64,000 nucleotides of DNA from Phytophthora colocasiae. Lineage: Eukaryota > Oomycota > Peronosporomycetes > Peronosporales > Peronosporaceae. Below, piece by piece: positions 30,174-40,361 of the stretch; within the stretch, counting starts at the first letter, position 1, and each line of letters opens with the position of its first letter. Where the stretch lies: assembly GCA_018806915.1 (NCBI GenBank), contig JAGKQI010000038.1:124001-188000 (forward strand), read 5' to 3'. The position numbers were made by a program, and so were the translations under genes. The notes beneath the pieces are model-generated. The model had not been told where the DNA came from. It saw only the letters and a list, made by a program, of their open reading frames with translations, and ran no database searches.

Positions 30174-33100
30174 TTAATGCTGGACCAGAATTGCTGCTGC
30201 CACGTCTTCAACGTGCAGCGCTTGACGGAGACTCTGGAACCGCTGTGGTCCCAACGCTTTCGTGAAAATATCAGCTACGTTCTCTGAACTCGAGACGTAT
30301 TCCACTTTTAGCTTTTTCTTCTTCACGAACTCAGCGATTTGGCGACTCTTCTAAGCAGAGTTCTTCATCTTCTTATAATTTCCAGGCTCCGTGACCACCT
30401 TAATGGTGCTTTGGTTGTCCATGTTCAGGATAGAGCACGGCAGAGATTCATTCTGGATCTCTTTCAGTAGTTTCCTAGCCCAAATTAAGTCTTCAACACA
30501 CATGCTCGCTGCTAACAGCTCCGAGCTGCATGTAGCAGTGGTCACCTTCGTTTGCTGCTTGCTCTTGAACAGAAAGGGGCAATTGTTCAAACACAGCAAA
30601 TAGCCTGTAACAGACCGACTCGTTTCCGGACAATTGGCGTGATCAGCATCGCAGAATGCATCAATTCGCATCGGTTGTACTTCCCCTCCACATCGATATA
30701 CCAGGCCGTACGTCCGCGTGCCACGTAAATACCGCAACAATCGCTTTGCGCACTCATAATTCCCCTTAGTATAGGAGCTGGAATACTTTGCGAGGCTTCG
30801 CACTGCATTTGCTAAGTCAGGTCTTGTACAACCTACCAAATACTGCAACGCTCCCACCAATTCTCGAAAAGGTATACTCGGATCATTAATTTTACTTTCA
30901 TCTCTTTCAATCGGAGGTAATTCTTCATTCTGCATCATAGGCGATCCAACTGAGTGAGCTTCGCGCATTCCAAAGCGCTCCAGCAACCGATCAATGTAAG
31001 CTGTCTGTGAAAGACACAATAGTTTCCCTGGAATGTACTTCACCTCCATGGAAAGAATGTGCTTCACTCTTCCAAGATTCTTCAGAGCAAACTTTGCAGC
31101 CAACTCGTCGATCACTAACTCAATGTTCACCTTGTCTCCAAAAATGAGCAAGTCATCCACGTACACCGTAAGATATACCACATTTCCATTCTTCCGTCTC
31201 TGGTACAAACCCACATCGAAATCACACTGTGTAAAGCCAATCTTCAATAAATAGTCATGTAGTGTTTGGTACCAGAGCCTCGATGCTTGCTTGAGTCCAT
31301 AGAGTCCTTTTAGGAGCTCACACACACGATCCGTGCCATCCTTGAAGTATTCTGGTTGCTCCATAAAAATCTGAACCCCATTCAGCACTCCATTCAAAAA
31401 TGCCGTGACAAAGTCAACATGATAGCACTCGAGACTCAATAGAAATGACAGGATAAGAAGCAAGCGCACTGTTTCAATTCGTACCACCGGAGAGTATGTC
31501 TCCAGATAATCAACTCCATACTTCTGTCCACAGCCTTTTACAGCCAGCCGAGCCTTGAGTCGCTCAACTTTCCCTTTTTCATTGTGCTTTGGCCGTAGCA
31601 CCCAGATAGATTTCAGTATGTTGGTCAGGTGTTTTGGTCTATCGACCAATCTCCATGTGCCGTTGATTTCATGTGCTTCCATCTCCTTCTGCATTGCTCG
31701 CAACCAGCCATCACGATCTCGAGAATTTAATGCTTCTTCAACAGTAGGATTCCCTGTAAGTGATTCCATTGCTTCCACAGCAGCAAGAATGTAGTCGTGT
31801 AGACGTACATTTGCTTGCCTTTTCCGTTGCGAACGACGCAATCCTCGTTGTCTTTTAGAGCTACGCCGTGGTTGCGTACATTGCGGAGAATCACTTACAT
31901 CAGCCTCGTCTACAGACTCGTCTTCATCCGACAACACCGAATTCTCACAGGCATCTCGTTCTTCTTGAGCTCCCACCGAATCTCTACCATCATCGGGGCT
32001 TTCGTGAGTAGTTCCCACTTGTTGGTCAGTATCGCCACTCAAATCATGATTAACAGTCTCTCGTGCATCTTTAATAGCATTCATTCTCACCGACTGCTCT
32101 GCAACATATTCCACTGGAAGCGGAACAAACGGGATTTGGGGGTAATAATGCTGTCTGCCTTTTAACAACGCATTAAGATATGTGCGCTCGACAGTCACAT
32201 CCTCACGGAACTTGACGTCGCGGGCTTCCACTATCCTCCCCGTACGCAGATCCAGTAACCGGTAGCCATGCTTGGTCTTCGGAAATCCGAGGAATAGTGC
32301 CGGCTCAGCTTTCGACGAGAGCTTGTTCTTTCGCTTCTCTTTCGGTACGAACACATAACCTATACAGCCACATACTTTCAGTGGACTGATGTCCGGTTTC
32401 AAGCCTGTCAATACTTCAGTGGGCGTAATTCCATTCAAAGCTTTCGTAGGCGTCAGATTATACACTTCCACGACATACCGTAGGACTTCATTCCACAACA
32501 CCAGCGGTAAATTAGCAGCATGCATGACTGCTCGCATCTTATTCACGAGAACTCCATTCATCTTTTCTACGAGACAGTTCTCTTGTGGCGTATACGGATG
32601 CGTCGGAATAAAAACAATTCCCTTCTCTTCCAAGAAAAGTTTCAGCTCACTAGTCATATATTCACCTCCACCGTCACTTGTGAACGTCGTTATCTTCTTA
32701 CCATCAGCCAAAAATTCAGCAATTAACCGCCGTGTATTTCCTGCTGCTTCACTTTTGTTCTTCAGGATGTAGCACCACACGTACCGCGATCCCTCATCGT
32801 GTATTAGCTGAAAGTATCGTGTTGCTCCGAGGCCAGGCAAGTATTTGCTCATATCGCAAACGTCAGACGTCAAACGCTCGAAGTTGACTTTCGTTCGCTT
32901 GTCAGTAGCGTCTCCAAACGTCATTCGTCTCCGCTTTGCCGCCATACAACTTAAACACTTCAGTTTTGTTCTCATCTGCACTGACGAGAGAGACATTCCC
33001 TTCACGACGTTGTTCTTGGCCATGTACTTCAATGAAGCTTCATTCAAGTGAGCTAAGCGCTCGTGCCATCGCATCAAAGGACTTGCATCAGAACTGACGG

Positions 33101-34763
33101 CTGACATCACAACTGCTTCATTGTCTTCGAAATTTCCATTGTTTAACCAGTAATGCTGTCCATGAAAAATAAATTCCAAACATTGTCCTTCACAAGCCAG
33201 GAACATCTTCCGTGGTAGTTCATTTGGATTGCTTGTGGTCAACACCCAGCCTGATTCCAACAAGAGACCAAGACTAAGTAAATTTACAGGTCCAGATGGA
33301 GAAAATTCCACGTTATTCAGCTCAAATGACAATTCAGTATGACTCCGTGCATCCACCGCATCAATTACCACAGTGCCACACAAATTTCCCTGCGTAACAC
33401 CTCCATTCCACACTTTGAAAGAGGCTTTTGACTTTTTCAAACTCGTGAACAGCTCACGCTCCGTGCAAACGTGCGACGTAGTGCCCGAATCTAACATCCA
33501 GTCACCTCTGGAGCCGTGTCTGTCTTTACGTATCGCCATTCCAACGAAGCCTTCACCTTCCGAACTACTGCTGCTACTGCTCTCCTCTTCATTCTTCACA
33601 GTCTCCACAAATCGCATGTAGCCAGCTGTACCAGTAGTCGGTGAATTATTCGGTTGAGCTTCATTGTTTCCACCTTTGTCCTTCTTGGCCTTCTTCTTCT
33701 CCTTATTCTGCGAATTGGTCTTCGACTGCTGAGTTTTTGTCTGCTTATTCTTAAAATGCCAACAGTCTCGTCGCATATGTCCTAACTTATGACAATGATA
33801 ACAACGAACTGCACGTCGTTTTCCTGCGCCAGTAGACTGCACCTGCTCCTTCTGGCCTTGGTTAGACCCAGAAGTTGACCCTTGACCCGAGTTTCGGCTT
33901 TGAAACTGCTGTCCCATATGCATAGCCACTCCATTGTTTCCATTCGGTGCGCCACTACTCGCAGAATCCGTAGCCATCTTTTCCATTTCGTCCCGTGAAA
34001 GTAATGCGTTCTTCACTTGCTGTAGACTAGGACGAATCCCTTGTCGAAAAGAGAAATCAAATTGAGTCACTACTTCCCGATGTACCGCACAAACCCCCAT
34101 CAACAGCAACTGGGACATCTCGTTGTCTTGAATTACGAAACTAGTTCCCATGTGCTGCAGTCGCTGACGAAGAGAGTTCATCTCTTGAATATAATCAGCC
34201 ATCTTCCTTCCTGGTGTATACGAGTGCGTATACAGCTCGCGCTTCAAGTGAACTGCATAAGAAAAATCTCTCTGGGTCTTCTCCGCTGTTAGAGTTTCCC
34301 ACATCTCTTTGGCAGTGTCGAAATTGCACACTTTTTGCGCATCAGGTCCCTTTACTCCACGAATTATAGTCTCCATGGCTAACCGATTTCGATCATCAAA
34401 ATGACGTTGCAACACAGGATCCGTCGCGTGTCGGGTTTCAGCTCCAGTCACCACACCCCATGAATCTCTTTGCTCCAAATACAACTTAAGTCGCATCTGG
34501 TACACTTCAAAGGTATCATCGAATTTGGGTGGCTTGCTACTACCCATCGGTTTCGGTACTTGCATCACAGTATTTGTTCTTCCACCAGGTTGACTAGAAA
34601 TTCCTGCCGTCACTACCGAAGAGTGTCCTCCAGCCACTCCAGTAGAAGATGGTGTCATTACAGACTGTACTGCGGTATTTGCAGATGTACCCGAGCTTGA
34701 ACTAGTCGTACTCTGGCTCGCATTTTGTTGACTTGTAGGTGCTTGACTTGTATTACTGCTCAT
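30174..34763 (-). pseudogene. Copia-2 gag-pol polyprotein, one in-frame TAG
   Basis: The frame from the ATG at 34763 spans 1530 codons, with one TAG at 30351-30353 (codon 1471). Domains in order: Ser/Thr-rich N-terminus; UBN2-like gag (about residues 80-270); zinc knuckle CYHCHKLGHMRRDC (about 320); protease WMLDSGTTSHVC (about 420); GAG-pre-integrase RWHERLAHLN with CLSC; integrase with the second catalytic residue in TSDGGGEY (about 694) and Glu in CLVEKMNG; RT with YVDDLLIFG (about 1203); RNase H with DADHANC, TCSSELLAAS and MDNQSTIK. After the TAG the frame continues with SRQIAEFV and ends ADIFTKALG plus about 25 residues, the usual Copia C-terminus. The stop removes the last RNase H residues. 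Everything else appears intact, so it is one substitution from a complete frame. Confidence 0.9.
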
Positions 34764-34785
34764 CTTACTTCCGTCCTTGAGCTAA

Positions 34786-34801
34786 CCTTGGGCTCATAAC
34801 C
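34786..34801 (-). other. Copia-2 primer-binding site, initiator tRNA-Met anticodon arm
   Basis: On the element strand GGTTATGAGCCCAAGG directly follows the LTR end CTGCTA. It is complementary to the initiator tRNA-Met anticodon stem-loop (GGGCUCAUAACC in several eukaryotes). Priming from a 5' half of this tRNA is established for Drosophila copia and is the basis of the name Hemivirus. The match to this organism's own tRNA is inferred. Confidence 0.7.
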
Positions 34802-35171
34802 TAGCAGCAAGTTCGCTCGTAGTTGGTAGCTCACTCAGCACTGCACAGGTCGCGTAAGTGCCTACTTGATCGAACAGCAAGACGAGAAGCAATAGATTCT
34901 TGTCCACAAAGCAAAACTCACCGTGACATTAGTCCATTAACTATCGCATGGTCGCCCACGCCTACGTGTCATACACGAGGAGGGAAAACCCGTTGGACAT
35001 GCCTCACAAGCACCTTCAACAGTAAAACCCCCTTTGGTCATACGCGTCTCCCTTCAACAGCGCGCAGATCGTCTTGTCCCTCATCCTTCTAGGCTCCAGC
35101 TCAAGCGACATCTTTACACTCGTAGTGTAGCCATCTCGGAATGTAGCCACCTCGAGATCAGGATTCTGCTA
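34802..35171 (-). repeat. 5' LTR of Copia-2
   Basis: Identical to the 3' LTR at 29792-30161 and flanked outside by the GTTTA duplication at 35172-35176. Confidence 0.95.
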
Positions 35172-35412
35172 GTTTACACTGTGGTTAGCGGCTACATAAT
35201 CTAACACAAGACGTTTGTGAGTGTAATCGACTGCGATGCGACACTATCGCTTCGGCTTCTTGCCATCTCCCGTGGTGCGAGGTCTCCCCATGGCAATTTA
35301 GCCAATGCGTACATGTACGCCTCCAGCCTATAATTAGCCGGCTCAACGGAGTTTTTTCGTTGAGCCATATGCCAAAAATAGAACTATGCTATTGGTCAAA
35401 ATACATGTTCGC

Positions 35413-35886
35413 TTAGGAAAAAACTTCGCTTAGGCTCATTCTCAACCGGGCGCAGCGCGGCGCAGCGCATCGCATATTTATGCATGTGCCGGCGCGTCGG
35501 TTGAGAACGCCCATGCGACCGCCAAGCGCGCTGGCACCAGTTGGCAAAACCACTTGTTGAAGAGACGCAAGCGAGCAATGAACTCCGACGACATTTCTAG
35601 GCTCTCCACATGCACGTTTCGCTGACTTGAGAGGGTCAACGGCTAGAATGGCACCAACGTAAGATAGCAAGCGCTCAAACCCAGCAGGGCTCGTACGATA
35701 GTACTGATTAAACTCCCCTTCCAGCAACAAACGCTGGGCATGCAAGCCCCAATCCAGACGCTCGCGAACGACAAGCACTTCACTCTGCTCTTTCACTACT
35801 TGAGCGACGAAGCACTTCAGTACAGGCACGATGACAGCTACAAATTCTTCATTTTCAACGGGGGGCAGCATGGTGCTGAACTGCAT
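35413..35886 (-). pseudogene. Harbinger transposase N-terminal fragment
   Basis: The frame begins MQFSTMLPPVENEE and contains HAQRLLLEGEFNQYY and GFERLLSYVGAIL, resembling the N-terminal segment of DDE_Tnp_4 transposases before the nuclease. After about residue 95 the sequence departs into low-complexity Cys- and Arg-rich text that simply reads through the inverted repeat. The catalytic domain is absent, so the protein cannot be active. Confidence 0.65.
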
Positions 35887-36017
35887 TAAAAGAGATCCTG
35901 TTGTGGCGATTTAAGATCTCAGCAACAGCTGATGTCGCCTGATTGGCTTAGCGTCGCTTCTTACCCTTCCTAGCCCTACGTGCCCAAGTGAGCACATGCC
36001 TCGGTTGAGAATGGCCC
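35433..36017. mobile_element. 585-bp PIF/Harbinger derivative with TTA duplication
   Basis: The terminal inverted repeats are GGCTCATTCTCAACCG (35433-35448) and CGGTTGAGAATGGCCC (36002-36017), differing at two positions. TTA flanks both sides (35430-35432 and 36018-36020), the duplication typical of PIF/Harbinger. Joining the flanks gives CGCTTAGGACAGGACA, which matches sequence near 28050 on the minus strand and supports the borders. It contains only an N-terminal transposase fragment, so it is an internally deleted, non-autonomous copy. Confidence 0.85.
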
Positions 36018-36455
36018 TTAGGACAGGACAGATGCGGTATGTTGGACAGTGTACAGAATCTGTACAGATCTGTACTACAGATCATCCAAATTTCACCAGC
36101 ATCATCATCGTGTAAATCCCATATGCTCGACGAACGCATCGAGGTCTCTCAGATGGGCCACCGTCACCTGCAGGAACTGTAGTAACTACAGCGTAGTTGA
36201 ACCATATTCGACGGTAAAGTTTTAAAGTGTAGATGCATCGGATCCAAGTTGTCGAAGCAATCAAAGGGTTAGCAAATATCCTACCACTGACTGAGTGTTG
36301 TTGATTTTCGTATATTATTCCTTCAGTCTCAACGCGCTTACAATGGAATACCGGTAGGCAATCATTTTCGTCGATATAATTGACGCCCGTTGATTGGCTG
36401 TTGACACGCTAAAAAGCTTCAACCAGATCATCTGCAGCACTACCTGATCTGCGTC
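36018..36455. other. Intergenic sequence upstream of the NRAMP gene
   Basis: No gene is present. It contains short TGTACAGA repeats near 36050-36080 and AT-rich sequence near 36310. The NRAMP promoter should lie here; I could not place a convincing oomycete initiator. Confidence 0.4.
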
Positions 36456-38300
36456 ATGATGACCACTTCGGACTCCGTTCTCACTGACCCTGATGCCCCC
36501 ATTCCTCCTGTCACCGACTGCTCCATGCGCCCACGTCGTCCCCGCTTCTCCTGGCCCGTCTTCTGGTCGTATACGGGTCCTGGTTGGCTCATGAGCATGG
36601 CTTACTTGGATCCTGGTAATCTCGAAGCGGATCTACAAAGTGGGGTCTACACTCGCTACCAACTGCTCTACGTCGTACTACTCAGTACCATATTTGGGGG
36701 ACTCTACCAGGTCTTGGCAGCTCGATTGGGAGCGTGCACTGGACGGCATTTGGCCCAATTGTGTCGCTCCGAGTACCCCCCGCTGGTGTCTTGGGGGCTC
36801 TGGATCATGACAGAGTTCGCCATTATTGGGAGCGATATTCAGGAGGTTTTAGGCTCTGCTGTGGCCTTTGAATTGCTCTTCGGTCTACCTTTATGGGCTG
36901 GATGTCTACTGACAGGGCTGGATACTTTCACTTTTCTAGCCCTACATCGAGCAGGAGATTCGGGTAGCAGATACCTCGAAATGTTCTTCTTGCTGCTAAT
37001 TGCCACCATGTGCGTGTGCTTCTTCGCTGACTTCACGATGAGTGATCCGGACGGGATTGAGATTATCAAGGGGGTTGTCGAACCCAGGATGGATAAGCAG
37101 AACACAATGCAGGCCGTCGCGATGCTGGGGGCTATTATCATGCCCCACAACATATTTCTCCATTCAGCACTGGTGCAAGAGAGGAAGATTGACACACGGT
37201 TCCCGCAAAGAGTGAAGGAGGCGAATTTTTACTTCAGCTTGGAGGCTGCGATGGCTCTTTTTGTCAGTTTCTTGATCAATGCGGCGGTCATTTGCTCCTT
37301 CGCTAGTAGTTTCTTTAGTAGCCAATGCTACGCTTTGAGCTCCAACCCCATCTCGAGTTTATATGGAACAAATATCCAGACGTCGTGTATTCCAGCGAAG
37401 GCAGCCTTGAGTTCTGGAAGTGCGATTTATGATGCGTTCTCAGGGAATATCTGCGTCTTTGGTGAAGTGTTTGAAAGGAATATTACAGCGGATATCATGA
37501 GTACGGTCACGAAATGTGCTCCATGTTACGTGGATGGACGTGAAAGTGGTTATACTGCCGTGTTGGATGTAATTTCTGGTCCAACCGCAGGATACTGTCA
37601 AGAAATTGGTCTTTCCGAAGCAGGAGAAGCTATTCGGGAATCGCTGGGAGGGTACGCGAAGGTAGTTTGGGCCATTGGTCTACTTGCTTCGGGCCAGGCT
37701 TCTACCATGACGGGCACCTACGCTGGTCAATTCGTGATGGAAGGGTTTCTGGATATTCGAATTGCAGCCTGGAAACGTGTAGCACTAACTCGATCGGTTG
37801 CTTTGGTGCCAGCTGTCATTGTGGCTCTCATCAGTCAAGATCATCAGTTTAAAAGCGATCGCTTTAACGAACTCCTCAATGTGCTTCAGAGTGTCCAGTT
37901 GCCATTTGCACTACTACCGCTGCTCGCCTTTACGACTAGCACTAGACTCATGGGTCCGGATTTCGTTAACACTCGGTGGATTCAAGTGATGCTTGTGGTG
38001 GGAACAGCATTGCTCTGCAGCGTGAACTACACGCTGGTCTACGATATCCTTCTCAAGAATCTTCCAGAGAAATTATCAACAACAGTTTGGACGGGGCTGA
38101 TCATCGTTGCGGGCCTTTATATTTCTCTGTTGCTGTACTTGCTGGTAATTTATCCATCCGAAACTATACCAGCACATTATGTGGTGCTCCCACCAGCATC
38201 GGGTGCAGAGAGTGCCAATGAACTACGCAAACGAGCTGAAAGTATTGAGAAATCCCTTCTTGAGAACGAAGGCGAGCCGGAGAACGAAGGAATTGTGTAG
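36456..38300 (+). CDS. NRAMP-family divalent metal transporter
   Basis: A 614-residue multi-pass membrane protein. The first transmembrane helix carries the metal-binding signature LDPGN (Asp52 to Asn55). The sixth carries MPHN (Met229 to Asn232). Both are the unwound-helix motifs that coordinate Mn2+ or Fe2+ in NRAMP transporters, which import the metal with protons. About eleven to twelve hydrophobic segments are visible, and a long Cys-containing loop with NIT sites (about residues 285-380) lies between the seventh and eighth. The N-terminal 30 residues are hydrophilic and Pro-rich; the C-terminus is acidic. Two Met codons open the frame; the first is used. The gene is intronless and looks intact. 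The length is near the upper range for the family because of the loop. The exact metal is not known. Confidence 0.9.
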   Translation: MMTTSDSVLTDPDAPIPPVTDCSMRPRRPRFSWPVFWSYTGPGWLMSMAYLDPGNLEADLQSGVYTRYQLLYVVLLSTIFGGLYQVLAARLGACTGRHLAQLCRSEYPPLVSWGLWIMTEFAIIGSDIQEVLGSAVAFELLFGLPLWAGCLLTGLDTFTFLALHRAGDSGSRYLEMFFLLLIATMCVCFFADFTMSDPDGIEIIKGVVEPRMDKQNTMQAVAMLGAIIMPHNIFLHSALVQERKIDTRFPQRVKEANFYFSLEAAMALFVSFLINAAVICSFASSFFSSQCYALSSNPISSLYGTNIQTSCIPAKAALSSGSAIYDAFSGNICVFGEVFERNITADIMSTVTKCAPCYVDGRESGYTAVLDVISGPTAGYCQEIGLSEAGEAIRESLGGYAKVVWAIGLLASGQASTMTGTYAGQFVMEGFLDIRIAAWKRVALTRSVALVPAVIVALISQDHQFKSDRFNELLNVLQSVQLPFALLPLLAFTTSTRLMGPDFVNTRWIQVMLVVGTALLCSVNYTLVYDILLKNLPEKLSTTVWTGLIIVAGLYISLLLYLLVIYPSETIPAHYVVLPPASGAESANELRKRAESIEKSLLENEGEPENEGIV

Positions 38301-38395
38301 GGGGAGTAAAAAGAATATTTGAAGAGTTGAGGTGTCAATTCATTTCTGCACTTGAGCCGCGTGGGCCCATTTGAATTTGAAAGTGAAGTCGGTGC

Positions 38396-40182
38396 CTATG
38401 TATTTGAAATCAGTGTTTTTGCAGTAGCAAAACATCCAAACGGCTCCAACTTACCGACGTGTTCGAGTGGAACCTGCATTACGTACACGAACCACAGCAT
38501 CAGCTTAGACTGGATCATTGTCGCTTGTGACTCCAGAACAAAACCGAGCTGGTGCACAGGTGAAATCCCTAACACACGCGTTAACACCAGCATTGCCACG
38601 ATCAACGAAGTAAGCTCCAGCATACTATAAACCAAAACTATACGAACATTCGCCAATAGCTCGTGCTTCGACAGCCCTCCGATTGACTGGTTATATCCAC
38701 AATTCGGTAAGTGGAACGCAATCACCGAATACTGTACAACGCTAACACGATGATAACAACACCATTAGTAAGCGCACAAGTACCATCACAAAATTGTTTC
38801 GTGCAACGCCTACCATAAACCATAGGCAACACTGCTTCTGTATATTCCACCAGCACAAGATATTCGGTGATGTATAGCACGCGTGTCGTTGTATTGACAA
38901 AAGCTGCACGCTCTTCACAAGAAAAAATTGTTTCCAGTCCTGGACAAGTTTTTTCTGCCTGTTTAACATCCGAGCAAACATTGACAGTCTTGGGCTGAAC
39001 AGATCCAGTCGGGAAAACTTTAGACGTTTTTGGTATCAGGTGTCCCAACATCCTCACAACACTTGAATCAACAGGAGCCACCAACAAAATATCTGCGCGA
39101 GTTGGAGCCCTAAGCGATTTATCCCCGCACGTGTCTTTCGATAAAAGAGTTGGTTTCAGGACCAGTGAGTTGATTTTCTTGCTGCTGTTGCGACTTCGTA
39201 GCTGATCATGAGACTCCGCGCGATCATGAATTGCCAAGAGTCTCAGCGCTATCTCCACGAAGTTCTCCTTAGCCATCGGATGGGTACATGGAATCTTAGC
39301 CATCAGCTCTTTCACGTTCCTCAAAACTCCAATAGTACCCCGCATTGAAAACCAAAAGTGGAAGATATCAATCAGCATAAGTGCAACGGTAGTTTCTAGT
39401 GACGAGGAGTTTTGCACTGCTGAAGACACGTAAAGTGCGTTGAATACTTCAACATTGAAAATCACGACTTCCGGTTTAATATCGTCTTGGCCTGCGAGGG
39501 TGTAGCTAATCCAATTTTTACTGATCGATTTGATCAGTGGTAGCAATACAACGTAAAGCAACTGCCCAACTCCGCTAAGGGAAGTGAAACCGTAAATGTA
39601 TAGCGGATAAATGAAAGTCAAGGCAACTTGGCAGATGAAAACCATTGTGTGCCTTACGAGATCTCGACGAAGTGCGGCATCATAACGCCATTGTTCACCC
39701 CACGTCCATCCAATACCAATCAGGATAATGATCACACTAGGAGGGGACGCCACGAGCATGCTAAAAGGTACTGGGAATGAAATCCACACAGCAACAGCAA
39801 ACACCACACCAAAGAAGATAATACTCCCTACCAGAGCAACCATCACGATATAATGGTGCTCCATTTTCAAACGTGCGAGACTTTGGCTCATTTGAATAAC
39901 CATCGAGTAATCCACGAAAGCTGTAACGATCCAGGCTCGAATCCAGAAGATATAGTTCTTGTATGGTCTAGCTTCTGGCGGAGCTAGTGGTACGGATTCT
40001 ATCGCGGTGGCTAGAGCAACGCAAGGCAGCGGAGTCAGAAGACAAGCGAGAAGGAGGCGCCAGCGACTGGAGTTTTCCATGTAAGCCTTCAGACGACGCA
40101 AACGCTGGACAGAATAGCAGCCCTGGGGCTGTAATCGCTGCGCCACACTGGAGACTCGTCTCCACCTCGTAACAACACTCAT
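38396..40182 (-). CDS. Multi-pass membrane protein of unknown function, one frame break
   Basis: The frame from 40182 gives 486 residues with about eight hydrophobic segments (for example IVMVALVGSIIFFGVVFAVA and VIIILIGIGWTW). A soluble Ser/Lys-rich middle (about residues 310-390) precedes a Cys-containing stretch. It ends ALYSIR at 38722, just after a hydrophobic segment. The next frame (38396-38725) continues directly with IAFHLPN and two more hydrophobic segments (VYSMLELTSLIVAMLVL), then stops. The combined protein would be about 590 residues with roughly ten segments. About five extra bases near 38727 separate the halves; no GT-AG intron fits. It could be a frameshift in the genome or in the assembly, or the gene may truly end early. 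I do not recognise a transport family. Confidence 0.6.
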
Positions 40183-40361
40183 TCAGCACAACCGACACCA
40201 TAAAAGTTTGATCAAGAAGTATTTTTGTTGAGATTTCAGGAATAACTTCTCTGCATTTCTGCTGCTTGGAATCATTTTAGAACACTTTGGATACGGTCAA
40301 TGTACATGTGCATTGTACTTGTAGCATTTCATTTGTTACAGGTGCTCGAACTAACACAGAT

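Larger units (their letters stand above)
29792..35171 (-). mobile_element. Copia-2: complete, very young Ty1/copia element
   Basis: A 5380-bp element with two identical 370-bp LTRs and a 5-bp target duplication GTTTA (29787-29791 and 35172-35176). The empty site is confirmed because joining the flanks restores the pogo reading frame. The LTR ends are TAGCAG and CTGCTA, not TG and CA. A primer site and a polypurine tract abut the LTRs. One long ORF fills the interior, with a single nonsense codon. Confidence 0.95.
28285..35291 (-). pseudogene. pogo/Tigger-like DDE transposase, split by Copia-2
   Basis: The ATG is at 35289-35291 (MGRPRTT), with an in-frame TAG at 35244-35246. The N-terminal segment reads KRLVLDYVAANHSVNEA and crosses the Copia-2 target site GTTTA in frame into EAIDHFYPGC at 29786. 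HTH/CENP-B-like DNA-binding segments follow (SWRRRFMKRHKLSI). The first catalytic Asp is in YNADQT, the second in LLIWDDFSGH, the third probably in QPADVAWNQPFK. A 53-nt GT-AG intron (29251-29303) joins NADQ to TAVFFEYLP exactly. True frameshifts lie near 29650 and 29037, where RHGF and GVRLW sit in different frames. The C-terminus is acidic (TTDDEYASSDISDDE). The gene moved a DNA transposon by cut and paste; this copy is dead. Its inverted termini were not found. Confidence 0.85.
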
